DNA from: Candidatus Acidulodesulfobacterium ferriphilum
GTDB taxonomy: Bacteria; SZUA-79; Acidulodesulfobacterales; Acidulodesulfobacteraceae
DNA length: 64,000 nt
NCBI GenBank assembly: GCA_004195035.1
Contig: SGBD01000001.1
Span: 664,368 to 728,367 of the forward strand
Direction: 5' to 3'
A program made the position numbers and the translations under genes. Below the pieces are notes generated by a model. The model was not told where the DNA came from, searched no databases, and saw only the letters and a program-made list of their open reading frames with translations. Shown one piece after another: positions 16,926 to 26,474 of this stretch (positions are counted from its first letter, which is position 1; each line of letters begins with the position of its first letter).

Positions 16926-18680
16926 TTAAAATACGCTGGAATAAAGCGCGTCCAAAGTTTTTTGATTATTAATCCCGCCTGAATATTGCGGTATCGTAAA
17001 AAGAGGAATGCCAAATTTTTGCTTTATAGATTCAAGATAAGTCTCCTGCATTTTCTTCCTGCCGTTAAAAAAACTGTCGTTAAAATTACCGCCGAGAATA
17101 TAATTTACAATCAGAAAGGAGGTATTAATCCCTGCCGCTTTTAAATCGTCGTATGCCCTTTTGGCTTCCTCAATCGGACTGTATTCGGGATAAAGGCAGA
17201 GCGAAAATATGGTTTTATTTGTATTTTTAAGTATTTTAACAAATTCTTCAAGCCTTGCATCTTTCTTGTCCATTTTTGCGTATTCCAAACTGATATATAA
17301 AAGCCTTAAGGCATGACCGGTGGGCGCGGCATCGAAAATTATAACATCGTAATCTTTATACCCAAAAAAGTAACTGCTGAATTTTTTAAAAACGGCAACC
17401 TCTTCGGTGCAGGGGGAGTTTAACTCCTCTTCCAAAACCTTAAGCGATTGTTCATTATTTGAATAAGATTTAAAATATTCGACGGTATTTTTCTTATATT
17501 CATCCAGAGCCGAATCGGGGGAAATTCCGGCAAAATAGAGATTATCGTCATCCTCCGACTTTACGGGAATCCCGCCGATAATTTCTAATCCGGTTATTTT
17601 TGCGATATGCCCTGAATAATCGGCGGAAACCACTAATGTTTTCATTCCTTTGTCCGCAAAATATTTCCCGAACAAAAGCGAAGACACGGTTTTACCTGTC
17701 CCCCCTTTACCCGTGAAAAACAGGTAAAACGGCGCCTTTTGAGGCGTTATATTTTGAACAAGTTCATTGTTTTTTTGTTTAATGTCGATTTCGTCCGTAA
17801 AAGCAATTTTATCTTCATCGGAATTTTCAATCAAATTTAAAAAAAAGACGGTCAGCGACCTTAATCCCTTTACCTCATTCTTTTTTAAATTTATTTTTAA
17901 GGTTTTAAAGCCCATTGAATCTATTTGTTTTAAAATTTTCCTCTGGTCTGCAATAATATCTTTAAATTCCGCCTTGCGATATAATTCATCCGGTAAAATA
18001 GCATTTACAATGATTTCAATATTTGTTATGCCGAACTTTTTTACTTCTTCGGTTGAATTTTTAATTTCGAGCAAATCGAGTTCTTTTGGATGCATTACAA
18101 ATACGAAAGTTGTAAGTTCCGGGTCTTTTAATCCGTTCAGGGCAGTTTTATATTGATTATAATATCCGTCAATATTTACTACAGGACCCATACAGGTCTG
18201 TCCCGCGCCTTTTTTAACTTCATCGATATATGCCGTCCATTCCATAGGCAGTTCAAGGAGTCTTAAAGTGTGGGCGGAAGGAGCCGTGTCAAATATAATA
18301 ATGTCGTAATCTTTCTTAAGAAAAAGCCCGGTAAAACTGTTAAAAAAAGCTATCTCGGAGGTGCATGGGGATTTAAATTCTTCTTCGATAGAATTTAGAA
18401 CCTCTTCAGGCAAGAACTCTGCGCTGTCCCCTAGAACCTTTTGTTTATACTTTAAGACCTCCGCATCCGAATCCATTTCTACCGCGTAAAGATTTTCAAA
18501 TCCTTCAATCTTTTTTTCGGTACTTCCTATTTTTTGTTCAAAAACATCGCTCAGGTTAGAAGCCGGGTCGGTCGAAACAATCAATGTTTTTTTCCCTTCA
18601 AGCGCGAACCTCACGGCAAATGCCGATGATATGGTCGTCTTGCCGACGCCTCCCTTGCCGTGAAAAAAATAATAATGCAT
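16926..18680 (-). CDS. arsA: Arsenite-stimulated ATPase ArsA, two-domain
   Basis: 584 residues with two homologous halves. The P-loops are GKGGVGKTTIS (about residues 9-19) and GKGGTGKTVSS (about 330). Each half has a DTAPSAHTLRLLELP- or DAAPTGHALRLL-type signal sequence. Metal-site cysteines are seen in SPCTSEIAF, GQTCMGP and SPCTEEVAVF. It forms the ATP-driven ArsAB pump. The 38-bp spacing to arsD fits co-expression with that chaperone. Length matches the classical duplicated ArsA. Confidence 0.97.
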   Translation of the reverse strand: MHYYFFHGKGGVGKTTISSAFAVRFALEGKKTLIVSTDPASNLSDVFEQKIGSTEKKIEGFENLYAVEMDSDAEVLKYKQKVLGDSAEFLPEEVLNSIEEEFKSPCTSEIAFFNSFTGLFLKKDYDIIIFDTAPSAHTLRLLELPMEWTAYIDEVKKGAGQTCMGPVVNIDGYYNQYKTALNGLKDPELTTFVFVMHPKELDLLEIKNSTEEVKKFGITNIEIIVNAILPDELYRKAEFKDIIADQRKILKQIDSMGFKTLKINLKKNEVKGLRSLTVFFLNLIENSDEDKIAFTDEIDIKQKNNELVQNITPQKAPFYLFFTGKGGTGKTVSSLLFGKYFADKGMKTLVVSADYSGHIAKITGLEIIGGIPVKSEDDDNLYFAGISPDSALDEYKKNTVEYFKSYSNNEQSLKVLEEELNSPCTEEVAVFKKFSSYFFGYKDYDVIIFDAAPTGHALRLLYISLEYAKMDKKDARLEEFVKILKNTNKTIFSLCLYPEYSPIEEAKRAYDDLKAAGINTSFLIVNYILGGNFNDSFFNGRKKMQETYLESIKQKFGIPLFTIPQYSGGINNQKTLDALYSSVF

Positions 18681-18718
18681 GTTTTATTTCTCCGGTTTAT
18701 CTTAAGATTAAGTTAAAT

Positions 18719-19045
18719 TTACGAAGATAACGAAGAAATATAACTATAAACCTCTTTTTCTTCGGGGTATCTCCCGTATGTTATAACCTTTCCGTTTAAG
18801 ATGCAAACCGGCAGGGCGGCTTTGCCTTCATTTTTAATTAAGAGCTGAACCGAAGGATTTTCAAGGAATTTCTTTGGTTCCTGCGATATTGTCTGTCTTT
18901 TGATTTCAATATATTCGCCGAAATCCGCTTTCAATTTGTCGATTAAATTCCTTGCTTTTATAAGTTTTTCATCTGGATTTGGACCGCAAACGCCGGTGGA
19001 ACAACAAAGCGCCGGGTCAAAAATCTCAAAAACAATCTTATTCAT
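18719..19045 (-). CDS. arsD: Arsenic metallochaperone ArsD
   Basis: 108 residues. It opens with IVFEIFDPALCCSTGVCG, with the arsenite-binding cysteines Cys14, Cys15 and Cys20. The rest is a thioredoxin-like fold ending VCILNGKVITYGRYP. ArsD delivers arsenite to ArsA and also weakly represses the operon. An AGGAGG ribosome site lies before the ATG. It sits 41 bp after arsR. Confidence 0.96.
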   Translation of the reverse strand: MNKIVFEIFDPALCCSTGVCGPNPDEKLIKARNLIDKLKADFGEYIEIKRQTISQEPKKFLENPSVQLLIKNEGKAALPVCILNGKVITYGRYPEEKEVYSYISSLSS

Positions 19046-19086
19046 ATAGCCTCCTGCCTCCTTTTAAAAAATTTAATAAATCAGGT

Positions 19087-19419
19087 TTAAACAGCGCATA
19101 TTTTGTCATCGCAATCATTGCTTTTAGCTTCTTTTAAATTTTTAATTCCAAATGAATTATCATAAAGGTTTTCGATTTCTTTAAATGCTTCCCCGTTAAG
19201 AGAATAATAAACCCACTTCCCTGCTTTCCTTCCGTTAATTAACCCCGCCTTTTTTAATGCAGATAAATGATGCGAAACTAATGTCTGTTCCATACCAAGT
19301 TCGTTATAAATAACGCATACGCATTTTTCTCCGTTTTTTAATTCGGAAACGATTTTGAATTTGCTTTCGTCGCCAAGCAGTTTGAAAAAATTTTTGAGTA
19401 CCAACTCATCCTTTGTCAT
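19087..19419 (-). CDS. arsR: ArsR-family arsenic-responsive repressor
   Basis: 110 residues with a winged-helix fold; the recognition helix reads EQTLVSHHLSALKKAGLI. The alpha-3 metal site is Cys33-Val-Cys35 (KCVCV), as in E. coli-type ArsR. A further Cys103-x4-Cys108 pair sits at the C terminus and may add a site. It is first in the ars operon and just downstream of a 30-bp palindrome that is its likely operator. If transcription continues into hgcAB, it would also control mercury methylation. Confidence 0.95.
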   Translation of the reverse strand: MTKDELVLKNFFKLLGDESKFKIVSELKNGEKCVCVIYNELGMEQTLVSHHLSALKKAGLINGRKAGKWVYYSLNGEAFKEIENLYDNSFGIKNLKEAKSNDCDDKICAV

Positions 19420-19460
19420 AAATTTACACTATATTAAAAATTAAAGAATAATGAAAAATC

Positions 19461-19519
19461 TAAATATATGAATTATAATTCATATATTTATGATATAACT
19501 TTTTATTTTATATTGTCAA
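19461..19519 (-). promoter_or_regulatory. ars promoter and ArsR-type palindromic operator
   Basis: A perfect 30-bp palindrome spans 19461-19490, centred on ATGAATTATAATTCAT. Upstream on the minus strand, a TTGACA -35 lies at 19514-19519, and a TATATC/TATCAT-like -10 overlaps the edge of the palindrome. The operator would cover the start of transcription. The arsR ATG is 42 bp further on. Confidence 0.8.
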
Positions 19520-19578
19520 TAAATAATTTTATATTTTATATTTTATATTTTATGTTCAGCTTATTTTTAATTTACGCG

Positions 19579-20109
19579 TTAAAGAGGGTTTTTGATTTCA
19601 TTTAATTTTTTTATAGTTTCCTTTAAAAAAGCGGGGAGATCGGACGGCTGCCTCGATGTTACAAGGTTGCCGTCAACCACGACATCTTTATCGATATATA
19701 AAGCGCCTGCTTCTTTAAGCTCGGGGGCAACAGTCTTGTAGGATGTCGCTTGTCTGCCTTTTAAAAGTCCTGCCGTAATTAAGGTCTGCGGTCCGTGGCA
19801 TATTGCGGCAACAGGTTTTTCCTTTTCAAAAAAAGATTTGGCGATTCTAACGGCGTCTTTATCCTTTCTGACGGTTTCGGGAGCTTTCCCTCCGGGAAGT
19901 ATAAGCATATCGTAATCGTCGGGGTTTATTTCGCCAAGAGCTTTGTTCGCCTCTACCTCGTATCCGTGCTTGCCTTTTATCCTGCCCTTTTTCACCCCCG
20001 CAATATCGATTTGGACGCCTTCCTCCTTTAAACGGTAATACGGAACCAAAAGTTCGGTATCTTCAAAATCGTCCGCGCTAATGATTAACGCTTTTAATAA
20101 TTTTGCCAC
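19579..20109 (-). CDS. DJ-1/PfpI-family protein
   Basis: 176 residues. The nucleophile elbow is AAICHGPQTL with a Cys, and the acidic partner lies in DDFEDTELLVPYYRL. The mid-region DMLILPGGKAPETVRKD matches YhbO/PfpI stress proteins. Such proteins act as proteases, glyoxalases or deglycases; which applies here is unknown. It lies on the same strand as the ars operon but upstream of the ars promoter, so it is a separate unit that ends near that promoter. Confidence 0.93.
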   Translation of the reverse strand: MAKLLKALIISADDFEDTELLVPYYRLKEEGVQIDIAGVKKGRIKGKHGYEVEANKALGEINPDDYDMLILPGGKAPETVRKDKDAVRIAKSFFEKEKPVAAICHGPQTLITAGLLKGRQATSYKTVAPELKEAGALYIDKDVVVDGNLVTSRQPSDLPAFLKETIKKLNEIKNPL

Positions 20110-20422
20110 GGTTTCCCTCCTTCTTTTGCCAAAGTTCCTTTATCTTTAGTTTATCTCTTGATTTGCCGTTTTTATGTGCTATATTAAATTATATCAACAA
20201 AATAAGAAAAATATATACTTTAATCCTGCATTAGAAATTTATTTTCTGGATTCCTGCTTTCGCAGGAATGACTGTGCGGGATTGAGGTTTTAACCCAACA
20301 GTTGTCATTCCTGCGAAAGCAGGAATCCAGAATTTACGTAAAATAGAAACATTTAAATATTTTCTAATGCAGGATTAAGGATATAATATACATTTATTTT
20401 TATTTGATTATACTTCAAAACT
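20110..20422. other. 313-bp intergenic region
   Basis: It separates the divergent PfpI-like and FAD enzyme genes. Most of it is occupied by a MITE-like inverted repeat (20221-20377). I saw no convincing promoter beyond general AT-rich sequence. Confidence 0.6.
20221..20377. repeat. MITE-like inverted repeat, copy 1 (TAATCCTGC ends)
   Basis: 157 bp with perfect 17-bp terminal inverted repeats (TAATCCTGCATTAGAAA and its complement). Inside are two opposed hairpins with the core ATTCCTGC-TTTC-GCAGGAAT, bounded by CTGGA and TGAC. No coding capacity. The inner core is shared with four other copies in the window, but these outer ends are unique to this copy. Confidence 0.85.
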
Positions 20423-21493
20423 TTGAACTTTAAAGAGGAACGCCATATCAGTATTGCCGGGGCAGGACCTGCCGGTTTGACCGCCGCCATAGTCCTTGCG
20501 AAACAGGGCTATAAGGTGCGTGTTTACGAAATGTCCCCCGATGTCGGCCATCGTATGAATGTCGGCTTTCAAGGGCTGGAAAACTGGAGCTCCGAAAAAG
20601 ATATAACCGCGCTGTTAAAGGATATAGGCATAGATGTTAATTTTTTATGCGTCCCTTATTGCGGGGGCGATATATACGCTCCCGGAATAGCCCCGCTGGA
20701 AATAAAATCCGGAAAACCTATTTTCTATCTTGTAAAAAGAGGTGCGGGCGGCGGTTCGCTTGACGAGGGGCTAAAGAAACAGGCTATTGCGCTTGGGATT
20801 GAAATACTTTTTAAACGCCGCATAGCATCGTCTTCGGAAGAAGCCGTAATAATAGGCACGGGTCCAAAAACCGCGGATTTTATAGCGGCGGGCATAACAT
20901 TCGATACGGAAATGAATGACAGGGCGGCTGTGGTTTTCGATGACGAAATAGCTCCGAAAGGATATGCGTACCTGCTTGTCAATAACGGTTATGGAACGGC
21001 GGCAACCGTAATTTACGACGATTGCAAAAATGAAAAAAAATATTTCGGCAATATGCTTGAGTTTTTCAAAAATAACAAGCCCTTTAACATTAAAAATGAA
21101 AAAAGGTTTGGCGGCCGCGGCAATTTTTTTATCGGGGATACACAGGTATATCATAACAAAATATATATAGGAGAAGCGGCAGGGTTTCAGGACTACCTTT
21201 GGGGATTTGGAATGAGGTATGCGATTCTATCCGGTTATATGGCCGCAAATAGTATAATTTCAGGTTTGAATTACGATTTACTTTGGAAAAAGGAATTAAA
21301 ACCTATGCTGGAAACATCCCTCGTTAACAGATATTTATTCGAAAAATTCGGCAACACGGGATATAGATACCTCGCCAAGAAATTTGCAAAAGGCGACCCG
21401 TGCGATTTTCTTAAACGCAATTACAATCAATCTTTTTTAAAAAATCTTCTCTTGCCCGTTGCAAAAAGCAGGTATAAAAGCAGGGTAAAATAA
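20423..21493 (+). CDS. FAD-dependent oxidoreductase, geranylgeranyl-reductase-like
   Basis: 356 residues. An N-terminal FAD-binding Rossmann motif [14 protein letters not shown] is followed by [15 protein letters not shown] second FAD stretch, [22 protein letters not shown], matches the GD-motif region of geranylgeranyl reductase or squalene-epoxidase-like flavoproteins. It may reduce isoprenoid or other double bonds, but the substrate is unknown. The only in-frame start is a TTG at 20423 with no Shine-Dalgarno sequence, so the exact start is uncertain. It runs 59 bp before the Cu-type ATPase. Confidence 0.82.
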   Translation: MNFKEERHISIAGAGPAGLTAAIVLAKQGYKVRVYEMSPDVGHRMNVGFQGLENWSSEKDITALLKDIGIDVNFLCVPYCGGDIYAPGIAPLEIKSGKPIFYLVKRGAGGGSLDEGLKKQAIALGIEILFKRRIASSSEEAVIIGTGPKTADFIAAGITFDTEMNDRAAVVFDDEIAPKGYAYLLVNNGYGTAATVIYDDCKNEKKYFGNMLEFFKNNKPFNIKNEKRFGGRGNFFIGDTQVYHNKIYIGEAAGFQDYLWGFGMRYAILSGYMAANSIISGLNYDLLWKKELKPMLETSLVNRYLFEKFGNTGYRYLAKKFAKGDPCDFLKRNYNQSFLKNLLLPVAKSRYKSRVK

Positions 21494-21552
21494 AAACCGC
21501 GAGTACAAAAACTGCCTGTGTGTACAATGCGGATGTGAATACAAGGGGGGCT

Positions 21553-23817
21553 ATGAAAGTTCAAGAAGAAGGTCAAAGTTCCGAAAAAACAAGGTATGAT
21601 ACATATATCTGCCCAATGCATCCGGAAGTAAGCCGGCCGGCACCCGGCTTCTGTCCTATATGCGGGATGGCTCTTGAACCCGCGTTCCCGCCCGCTCCCA
21701 AACCTAAAACAGAGTGGGTATGCCCCATGCATCCGCAGATTATTCGCAATGCGCCGGGAGTTTGCCCAATATGCGGGATGGCTCTTGAACCGCGCTCCGG
21801 TTCTTTAGAAGAAGAAAAGAATGCCGAGCTTTTAAATATGACAAGACGCTTTTGGGTTAGTCTCGTCCTAACCGTTCCGCTTCTGTTGGTTGCCATGAGC
21901 GTTTATGTTCCTGCAATATCTATTGAAAGCCTTCTCCCTCCTAAAATATCGGAATGGATTGAACTTATACTTGCCACGCCTGTAGTTTTATGGGGAGGAT
22001 GGCCGTTTTTTGTCAGGGGGGTCAATTCTATAAAAAACCGCAGCTTAAACATGTTTACGCTGATAAGCTTAGGCGTCGGAGTCGCATATTTATACAGCCT
22101 TATGGCTGCGCTTATGCCGCAGATATTCCCCGCGTCTTTTCGGGGTAAAGGCGGGCAGGTAGATACGTATTTCGAAGCCGCCGCTTTTATTACGACGCTT
22201 GTACTTCTCGGTCAGATGCTTGAACTTAAGGCTCGCAGTAAAACGGGAGCGGCAATTAAAGCGTTGCTCGGTCTATCTCCTAAAACGGCAAGGCTTATAA
22301 AGGGGGAAAAAGAGGAAGATATCCCTCTTGACGAGGTTAACCCCGGCGACTTGCTTCGCGTCCGCCCGGGCGAAAAAATTCCAGTTGACGGCATAGTAAC
22401 GGAGGGAACAAGTTCGGTTGACGAGTCTATGATTACGGGGGAATCCATCCCCGTGGAAAAACATAAAGGAGACAAAATAATAGGCGCAACCCTGAACGGC
22501 ACGGGGTCTCTTATAATGAAGGCCGAAAAAGTAGGCGCCGATACCCTGCTTTTCAGGATTGTTCAAATGGTTGCCGAAGCGCAAAGAAGCCGCGCTCCTA
22601 TCCAGAAACTCGCCGATATTGTAGCCGGTTACTTTGTTCAGATAGTAGTCGCTGTTGCCGTTTTAACCTTTATTATCTGGTCATTGTTCGGCCCCGAACC
22701 AAGAATGGCGCTTGCGCTTGTCAATGCCGTTGCAGTGCTGATAATTGCATGTCCCTGCGCCCTTGGGCTTGCAACGCCTATGTCGATAATGGTAGCTACG
22801 GGAAAGGGGGCTACGGAGGGGGTGCTTTTCAAAAATGCCGAGGCAATCGAGATTATGAAAAAAGTGGATACCCTTGTGGTGGATAAGACGGGAACACTCA
22901 CGATAGGCAAACCTAAACTTGCCACAGTGGTTCCGGCGGCAGGATTTGACGAAAATAAAATATTGTTTTTTGCGGCCGGCATCGAAAAGGGAAGCGAACA
23001 TCCGCTTGCGGCGGCTATCGTTTCCGGGGCAGACGAAAGAGGGATAACGCAGGGAAAAACCGAATCTTTTGAATCATTGACGGGTAAAGGGGTTATAGGC
23101 AATATAGAAGGACGCCGCATCGCGCTCGGTAACCATATACTCTTAGACGACCTGAAAATAGACCATAAAAATTTGGACTTAAAAGCCGAGGAAATGAGGC
23201 GGGACGGAAAAACAGCAATGTTCGTGGCGGTCGATGAAAAAGCCGCCGGACTTATCGGCGTGGCAGACCCCATAAAAGATACCACTTTTGAGGCAGTTAG
23301 ACAGCTCCATGAAGAAGGAATCCATATAGTTATGCTTACAGGGGATAACCGCACCACCGCCGAGGCTGTTTCTAAGAAACTTGGCCTCGATGAGGTGATT
23401 AGCGAGGTGTTGCCCGATCAGAAGGCTTTGATGGTAAAAAAATTGCAGGATGAGGGAAGAACCGTTGCAATGGCGGGAGACGGGGTAAATGACGCACCTG
23501 CCCTCGCACAGGCTCATGTCGGTATAGCCATGGGAACAGGTACCGATGTTGCAATGGAAAGTGCCGGCGTAACTTTAGTTAAAGGCGACTTAAGAGGAAT
23601 AGTGCGGGCAAGGCGCTTAAGCAGATTAACGATGCGCAACATCAAACAGAACCTTTTTTTTGCTTTTATTTACAATACGGTGGGCATTCCTATCGCCGCA
23701 GGCATTCTTTACCCTTTTTTTGGTATTTTACTCAGTCCGGCTATCGCAGCAGCGGCAATGAGCTTTAGTTCGGTATCGGTGGTAAGCAACGCCCTGAGGC
23801 TGCGAAGGGTCGCATAG
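21553..23817 (+). CDS. Copper/silver-type P1B ATPase with two N-terminal heavy-metal domains
   Basis: 754 residues. Two tandem metal-binding domains of the CPMHP...PGxCPxCGMALEP type occupy residues 18-46 and 55-83. The transmembrane metal motif is Cys400-Pro-Cys402, the phosphorylated Asp444 lies in DKTGTLT, and [19 protein letters not shown] and [11 protein letters not shown] follow. CPC with this N terminus marks the CopA/SilP-like Cu+/Ag+ exporters of the inner membrane. The ATG at 21553 has an AAGGGGGG site; an upstream in-frame GTG at 21520 is not needed. It is flanked by mercury and arsenic operons. Confidence 0.95.
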   Translation: MKVQEEGQSSEKTRYDTYICPMHPEVSRPAPGFCPICGMALEPAFPPAPKPKTEWVCPMHPQIIRNAPGVCPICGMALEPRSGSLEEEKNAELLNMTRRFWVSLVLTVPLLLVAMSVYVPAISIESLLPPKISEWIELILATPVVLWGGWPFFVRGVNSIKNRSLNMFTLISLGVGVAYLYSLMAALMPQIFPASFRGKGGQVDTYFEAAAFITTLVLLGQMLELKARSKTGAAIKALLGLSPKTARLIKGEKEEDIPLDEVNPGDLLRVRPGEKIPVDGIVTEGTSSVDESMITGESIPVEKHKGDKIIGATLNGTGSLIMKAEKVGADTLLFRIVQMVAEAQRSRAPIQKLADIVAGYFVQIVVAVAVLTFIIWSLFGPEPRMALALVNAVAVLIIACPCALGLATPMSIMVATGKGATEGVLFKNAEAIEIMKKVDTLVVDKTGTLTIGKPKLATVVPAAGFDENKILFFAAGIEKGSEHPLAAAIVSGADERGITQGKTESFESLTGKGVIGNIEGRRIALGNHILLDDLKIDHKNLDLKAEEMRRDGKTAMFVAVDEKAAGLIGVADPIKDTTFEAVRQLHEEGIHIVMLTGDNRTTAEAVSKKLGLDEVISEVLPDQKALMVKKLQDEGRTVAMAGDGVNDAPALAQAHVGIAMGTGTDVAMESAGVTLVKGDLRGIVRARRLSRLTMRNIKQNLFFAFIYNTVGIPIAAGILYPFFGILLSPAIAAAAMSFSSVSVVSNALRLRRVA

Positions 23818-23843
23818 AATGTTCCGCTTTAGCGGTTCAGTTT

Positions 23844-24107
23844 TTAACTTTCCGGCTTCAGGATATCTTTCATCTCTTTTACATCTCTCACTATTACCTT
23901 CCACCACCAGTTAAAAACTTCGACCTTGTCGCTTAATTCATTGACTTTACGCTCAATATATGTTTCATTTTCATTATTCACAAAAAGTTTTTTTACATCT
24001 CCGTCATAACTATATATTTCTTCTAAGTAGTCTTTAATATTGTCTATTTCTATCAACAAACTTTGTATAGTATCTTGAAAATCTTCATTTTTTTCCGTTT
24101 TATCCAT
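23844..24107 (-). CDS. Small hypothetical protein downstream of merA
   Basis: 87 residues, acidic, rich in charged residues and predicted to be mostly helical (possible coiled coil at about 10-30 and 48-80). There is no cysteine, signal peptide or membrane segment. A WWW triplet lies at about residues 67-69. It begins 26 bp after the merA stop on the same strand and so probably belongs to the mer transcript. I do not recognise the family, and the lack of cysteine makes direct metal binding unlikely. Confidence 0.65.
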   Translation of the reverse strand: MDKTEKNEDFQDTIQSLLIEIDNIKDYLEEIYSYDGDVKKLFVNNENETYIERKVNELSDKVEVFNWWWKVIVRDVKEMKDILKPES

Positions 24108-24133
24108 TGTTTTACCTCACCTATATCATTAAA

Positions 24134-25834
24134 TTATGCGCAGCAGCTGAGTTTGCTGACATCTTTGGTAAATGTTTGAGCAGCCAGCTTAAGTCCTTCC
24201 GCCATAGTAGGATAAACGCCTATTTCTTCGCCGATTTGCTGAATTGTATAACTATTTTGAATATAAACGCTTGCCTGCTGGATTGTTTCCGACGAGTTGT
24301 GCGCTAACATATGAATTCCGATAACCTTGTTTGTTTTTTTATCCGCTATCATCTTTATCAGCCCCTCCGTTTTAAAAATAGCCTGGGCTTTAGGAACGAA
24401 TTCGACCGGAAAAACAACCTTAATTACATCATAGCCTTCTTTTATAGCCGCTTCCTCCGTTAATCCGACGGAAGATACTTCAGGGTCGGTAAATGTCGTA
24501 TGCGCAACGGAAGAGTAGTCCGCTTTTATATGTTTGCCGTGAAGCATGTTACCTGCGGCTATCTTGCCGTCATACGCGGCAGTCGTAACTAACCTCATTA
24601 AACCGGTAACATCGCCGCAAGCATAAATATCGGGATTCATAGTCTTAAGTTCGCCGTCCACTTTAATAAAACCCTGTTTATAGGTTTCGACGCCGACAGC
24701 CTCCAAATTTAAATCTTCGGTATTCCCTACAACGCCGGTTGCCATTAAAAATTCATCGAACTTGACCGTTTTCAGCCCTTCTCCCGTTTCAATTTCGGCA
24801 TATTTTTTGCCGTCCTCTTTATAAAGGCGTTTTATAGAGGAGTTCAGTAAAAACTCTATTCCTTCGTTTTTTAAGATTTGCAAAAGCGACTCCGAGATTT
24901 CGGGCTCTTCATTAAGCAAAATCCTGCCTGAACGCCCTACCACTACCACCTTTGAACCGAATCTTCTAAACATCTGGGCAAATTCAAGCGATACTGCCCT
25001 TGTGCCCAATATTAAAAGTGTTTCCGGCAGGTAATTTAAGTTTAATATCTCTTCGTTTGTAATATAGCCGGCCTCCCCCAATCCTTTAATATCTATTATC
25101 TGGTTCGTCGAACCCGTCGCAATAATAAATTTATCCGAGGTAATTTTATAAGGGTCTATGTTTTTATCGTTCGGGATAACCTCAATCGAATTTTTTGACG
25201 CAAAACTTCCTCTGCCTTCTATAAATGTAATATTGCCGTAACCCCTTAATACATTATAATATTTCATTTCCCTAAGGCTGTTAAGAAGTTCGGTTTTCAC
25301 TTTTATGAGTTCTTTTATGTCAATCCGCGCCTGCTTTGTTTCTATGCCTTTAAATTTATTACTCAAAGGTTCGTAGTATATTCTAGCCGCTTCCAAAAGA
25401 TGTTTTGAAGGAACACAGCCCCTGTTAAGGCATGTGCCGCCTATAACCCAGTTTTCGATAACGCACACTTTTTTGCCTTCGTCGGCAAATTTAATAGCCG
25501 AGGAAAAAGCGGCAGAACCGCTGCCTATTATTATTAAATCGTAATCATAATTATGGTTTTTGCCGGTCTGACTATTATTGTCCGCCTCCGTCTTTTTTTC
25601 TTCGGCTTCCGAAACATAGGCGGTTTCGTGAGATAAGGGGGTATAGCCGGCATTTTCTATATTTTTCTTTATATCTTCAACTTTTATGTCGTCTAATGCC
25701 AAAATCGTGCTTTCTTTTTTCGATAAAGAAGTATCTACTTTAATAACCCCCTTTACTCTATTTATCGCTTTATTTACAGATGTAACGCAGTGTTCGCAGG
25801 TCATACCCTCAACATTTATTTTTATTTTCTTCAT
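24134..25834 (-). CDS. merA: Mercuric reductase with N-terminal HMA domain
   Basis: 566 residues. The N-terminal heavy-metal domain has GMTCEHC (Cys13, Cys16). The FAD-disulfide core has IIIGSGSAAFSSA and the redox pair Cys135/Cys140 in GGTCLNRGCVPSK. The C terminus ends in SCCA, with the vicinal Cys564-Cys565 that distinguish MerA from lipoamide dehydrogenase. It reduces Hg(II) to volatile Hg(0) with NADPH in the cytoplasm. It lies 103 bp after merT. A remnant of a second merA copy is at 27485-27580. Confidence 0.97.
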   Translation of the reverse strand: MKKIKINVEGMTCEHCVTSVNKAINRVKGVIKVDTSLSKKESTILALDDIKVEDIKKNIENAGYTPLSHETAYVSEAEEKKTEADNNSQTGKNHNYDYDLIIIGSGSAAFSSAIKFADEGKKVCVIENWVIGGTCLNRGCVPSKHLLEAARIYYEPLSNKFKGIETKQARIDIKELIKVKTELLNSLREMKYYNVLRGYGNITFIEGRGSFASKNSIEVIPNDKNIDPYKITSDKFIIATGSTNQIIDIKGLGEAGYITNEEILNLNYLPETLLILGTRAVSLEFAQMFRRFGSKVVVVGRSGRILLNEEPEISESLLQILKNEGIEFLLNSSIKRLYKEDGKKYAEIETGEGLKTVKFDEFLMATGVVGNTEDLNLEAVGVETYKQGFIKVDGELKTMNPDIYACGDVTGLMRLVTTAAYDGKIAAGNMLHGKHIKADYSSVAHTTFTDPEVSSVGLTEEAAIKEGYDVIKVVFPVEFVPKAQAIFKTEGLIKMIADKKTNKVIGIHMLAHNSSETIQQASVYIQNSYTIQQIGEEIGVYPTMAEGLKLAAQTFTKDVSKLSCCA

Positions 25835-25937
25835 GATTTTCTCCTGTATTTATAATGTTCGCAATAAATGTTGCGAATATATGTTATTAATAATAAACAT
25901 TTACGCAAAGACAGGCAGGCAGTTTGTCTTCCCCGCC

Positions 25938-26396
25938 TTACAGTTGCGGCCACGCCATAAAAATCTGGCCGGTATCGACATATAAATATATGAATATCAA
26001 GGCCGTAATCAATATAGACGAGAAAAAAACTATCTTGCTAAAATTAAGCGAACCAGCCGATGCCTCGCAATCGCATGATTCTCCGCCTGCGCTTTCGCCG
26101 ATATTAGATGCACTTTTTTGTAAAGATATTTTCGGCATTATATAAATAAAGAAAAAGGATAAAAGGATGCCGACAATATTTAATATCAAGAAATAATTTC
26201 TGTAAGGCGAGATAACTCCCAGAAAAGAGGCGGTGGAACCTAAAACTCCCCCTGTGCTTGCACCCACTCCCAGTATGCTGAAAACTAACGGTCCCCAGCA
26301 GCAAGCCCCTCCCAAAATTGCGAACAGGGCTGCGGAACCGGAAGTTACACTGGAGCTTGCGCCGGAAATTGCGTTAGACATATTTTTTGTTTTCAT
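25938..26396 (-). CDS. merT: Mercuric ion transporter MerT
   Basis: 152 residues with four likely membrane segments (about 22-42, 46-62, 66-88 and 122-142). The first carries the vicinal Cys32-Cys33 in GGACCWGPLVFS, the MerT signature. A cytoplasmic loop pair occurs at Cys108 and Cys110 (ESCDCE). It moves Hg(II) inward for reduction by MerA. The extra membrane segment relative to the three-segment MerT of Tn21 resembles MerT variants with four segments. It lies between the merP-like gene and merA. Confidence 0.9.
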   Translation of the reverse strand: MKTKNMSNAISGASSSVTSGSAALFAILGGACCWGPLVFSILGVGASTGGVLGSTASFLGVISPYRNYFLILNIVGILLSFFFIYIMPKISLQKSASNIGESAGGESCDCEASAGSLNFSKIVFFSSILITALIFIYLYVDTGQIFMAWPQL

Positions 26397-26474
26397 AATA
26401 CTTTACCTCTTTGCTTATTTACATAATTAATAATTAATAAATAATTAAATTAATCGATATATTATACCGTTAAT

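Noticed and set aside
20221-20377. CRISPR array or REP cluster
   Set aside because: The repeats are single inverted elements with unique ends and no spacer-repeat periodicity; no cas genes are in the window.
22638-23357. A 239-codon minus-strand gene inside the copper ATPase
   Set aside because: It is antisense to a strongly conserved ATPase and has low-complexity Ser/Ala/Pro composition, typical of a shadow frame.
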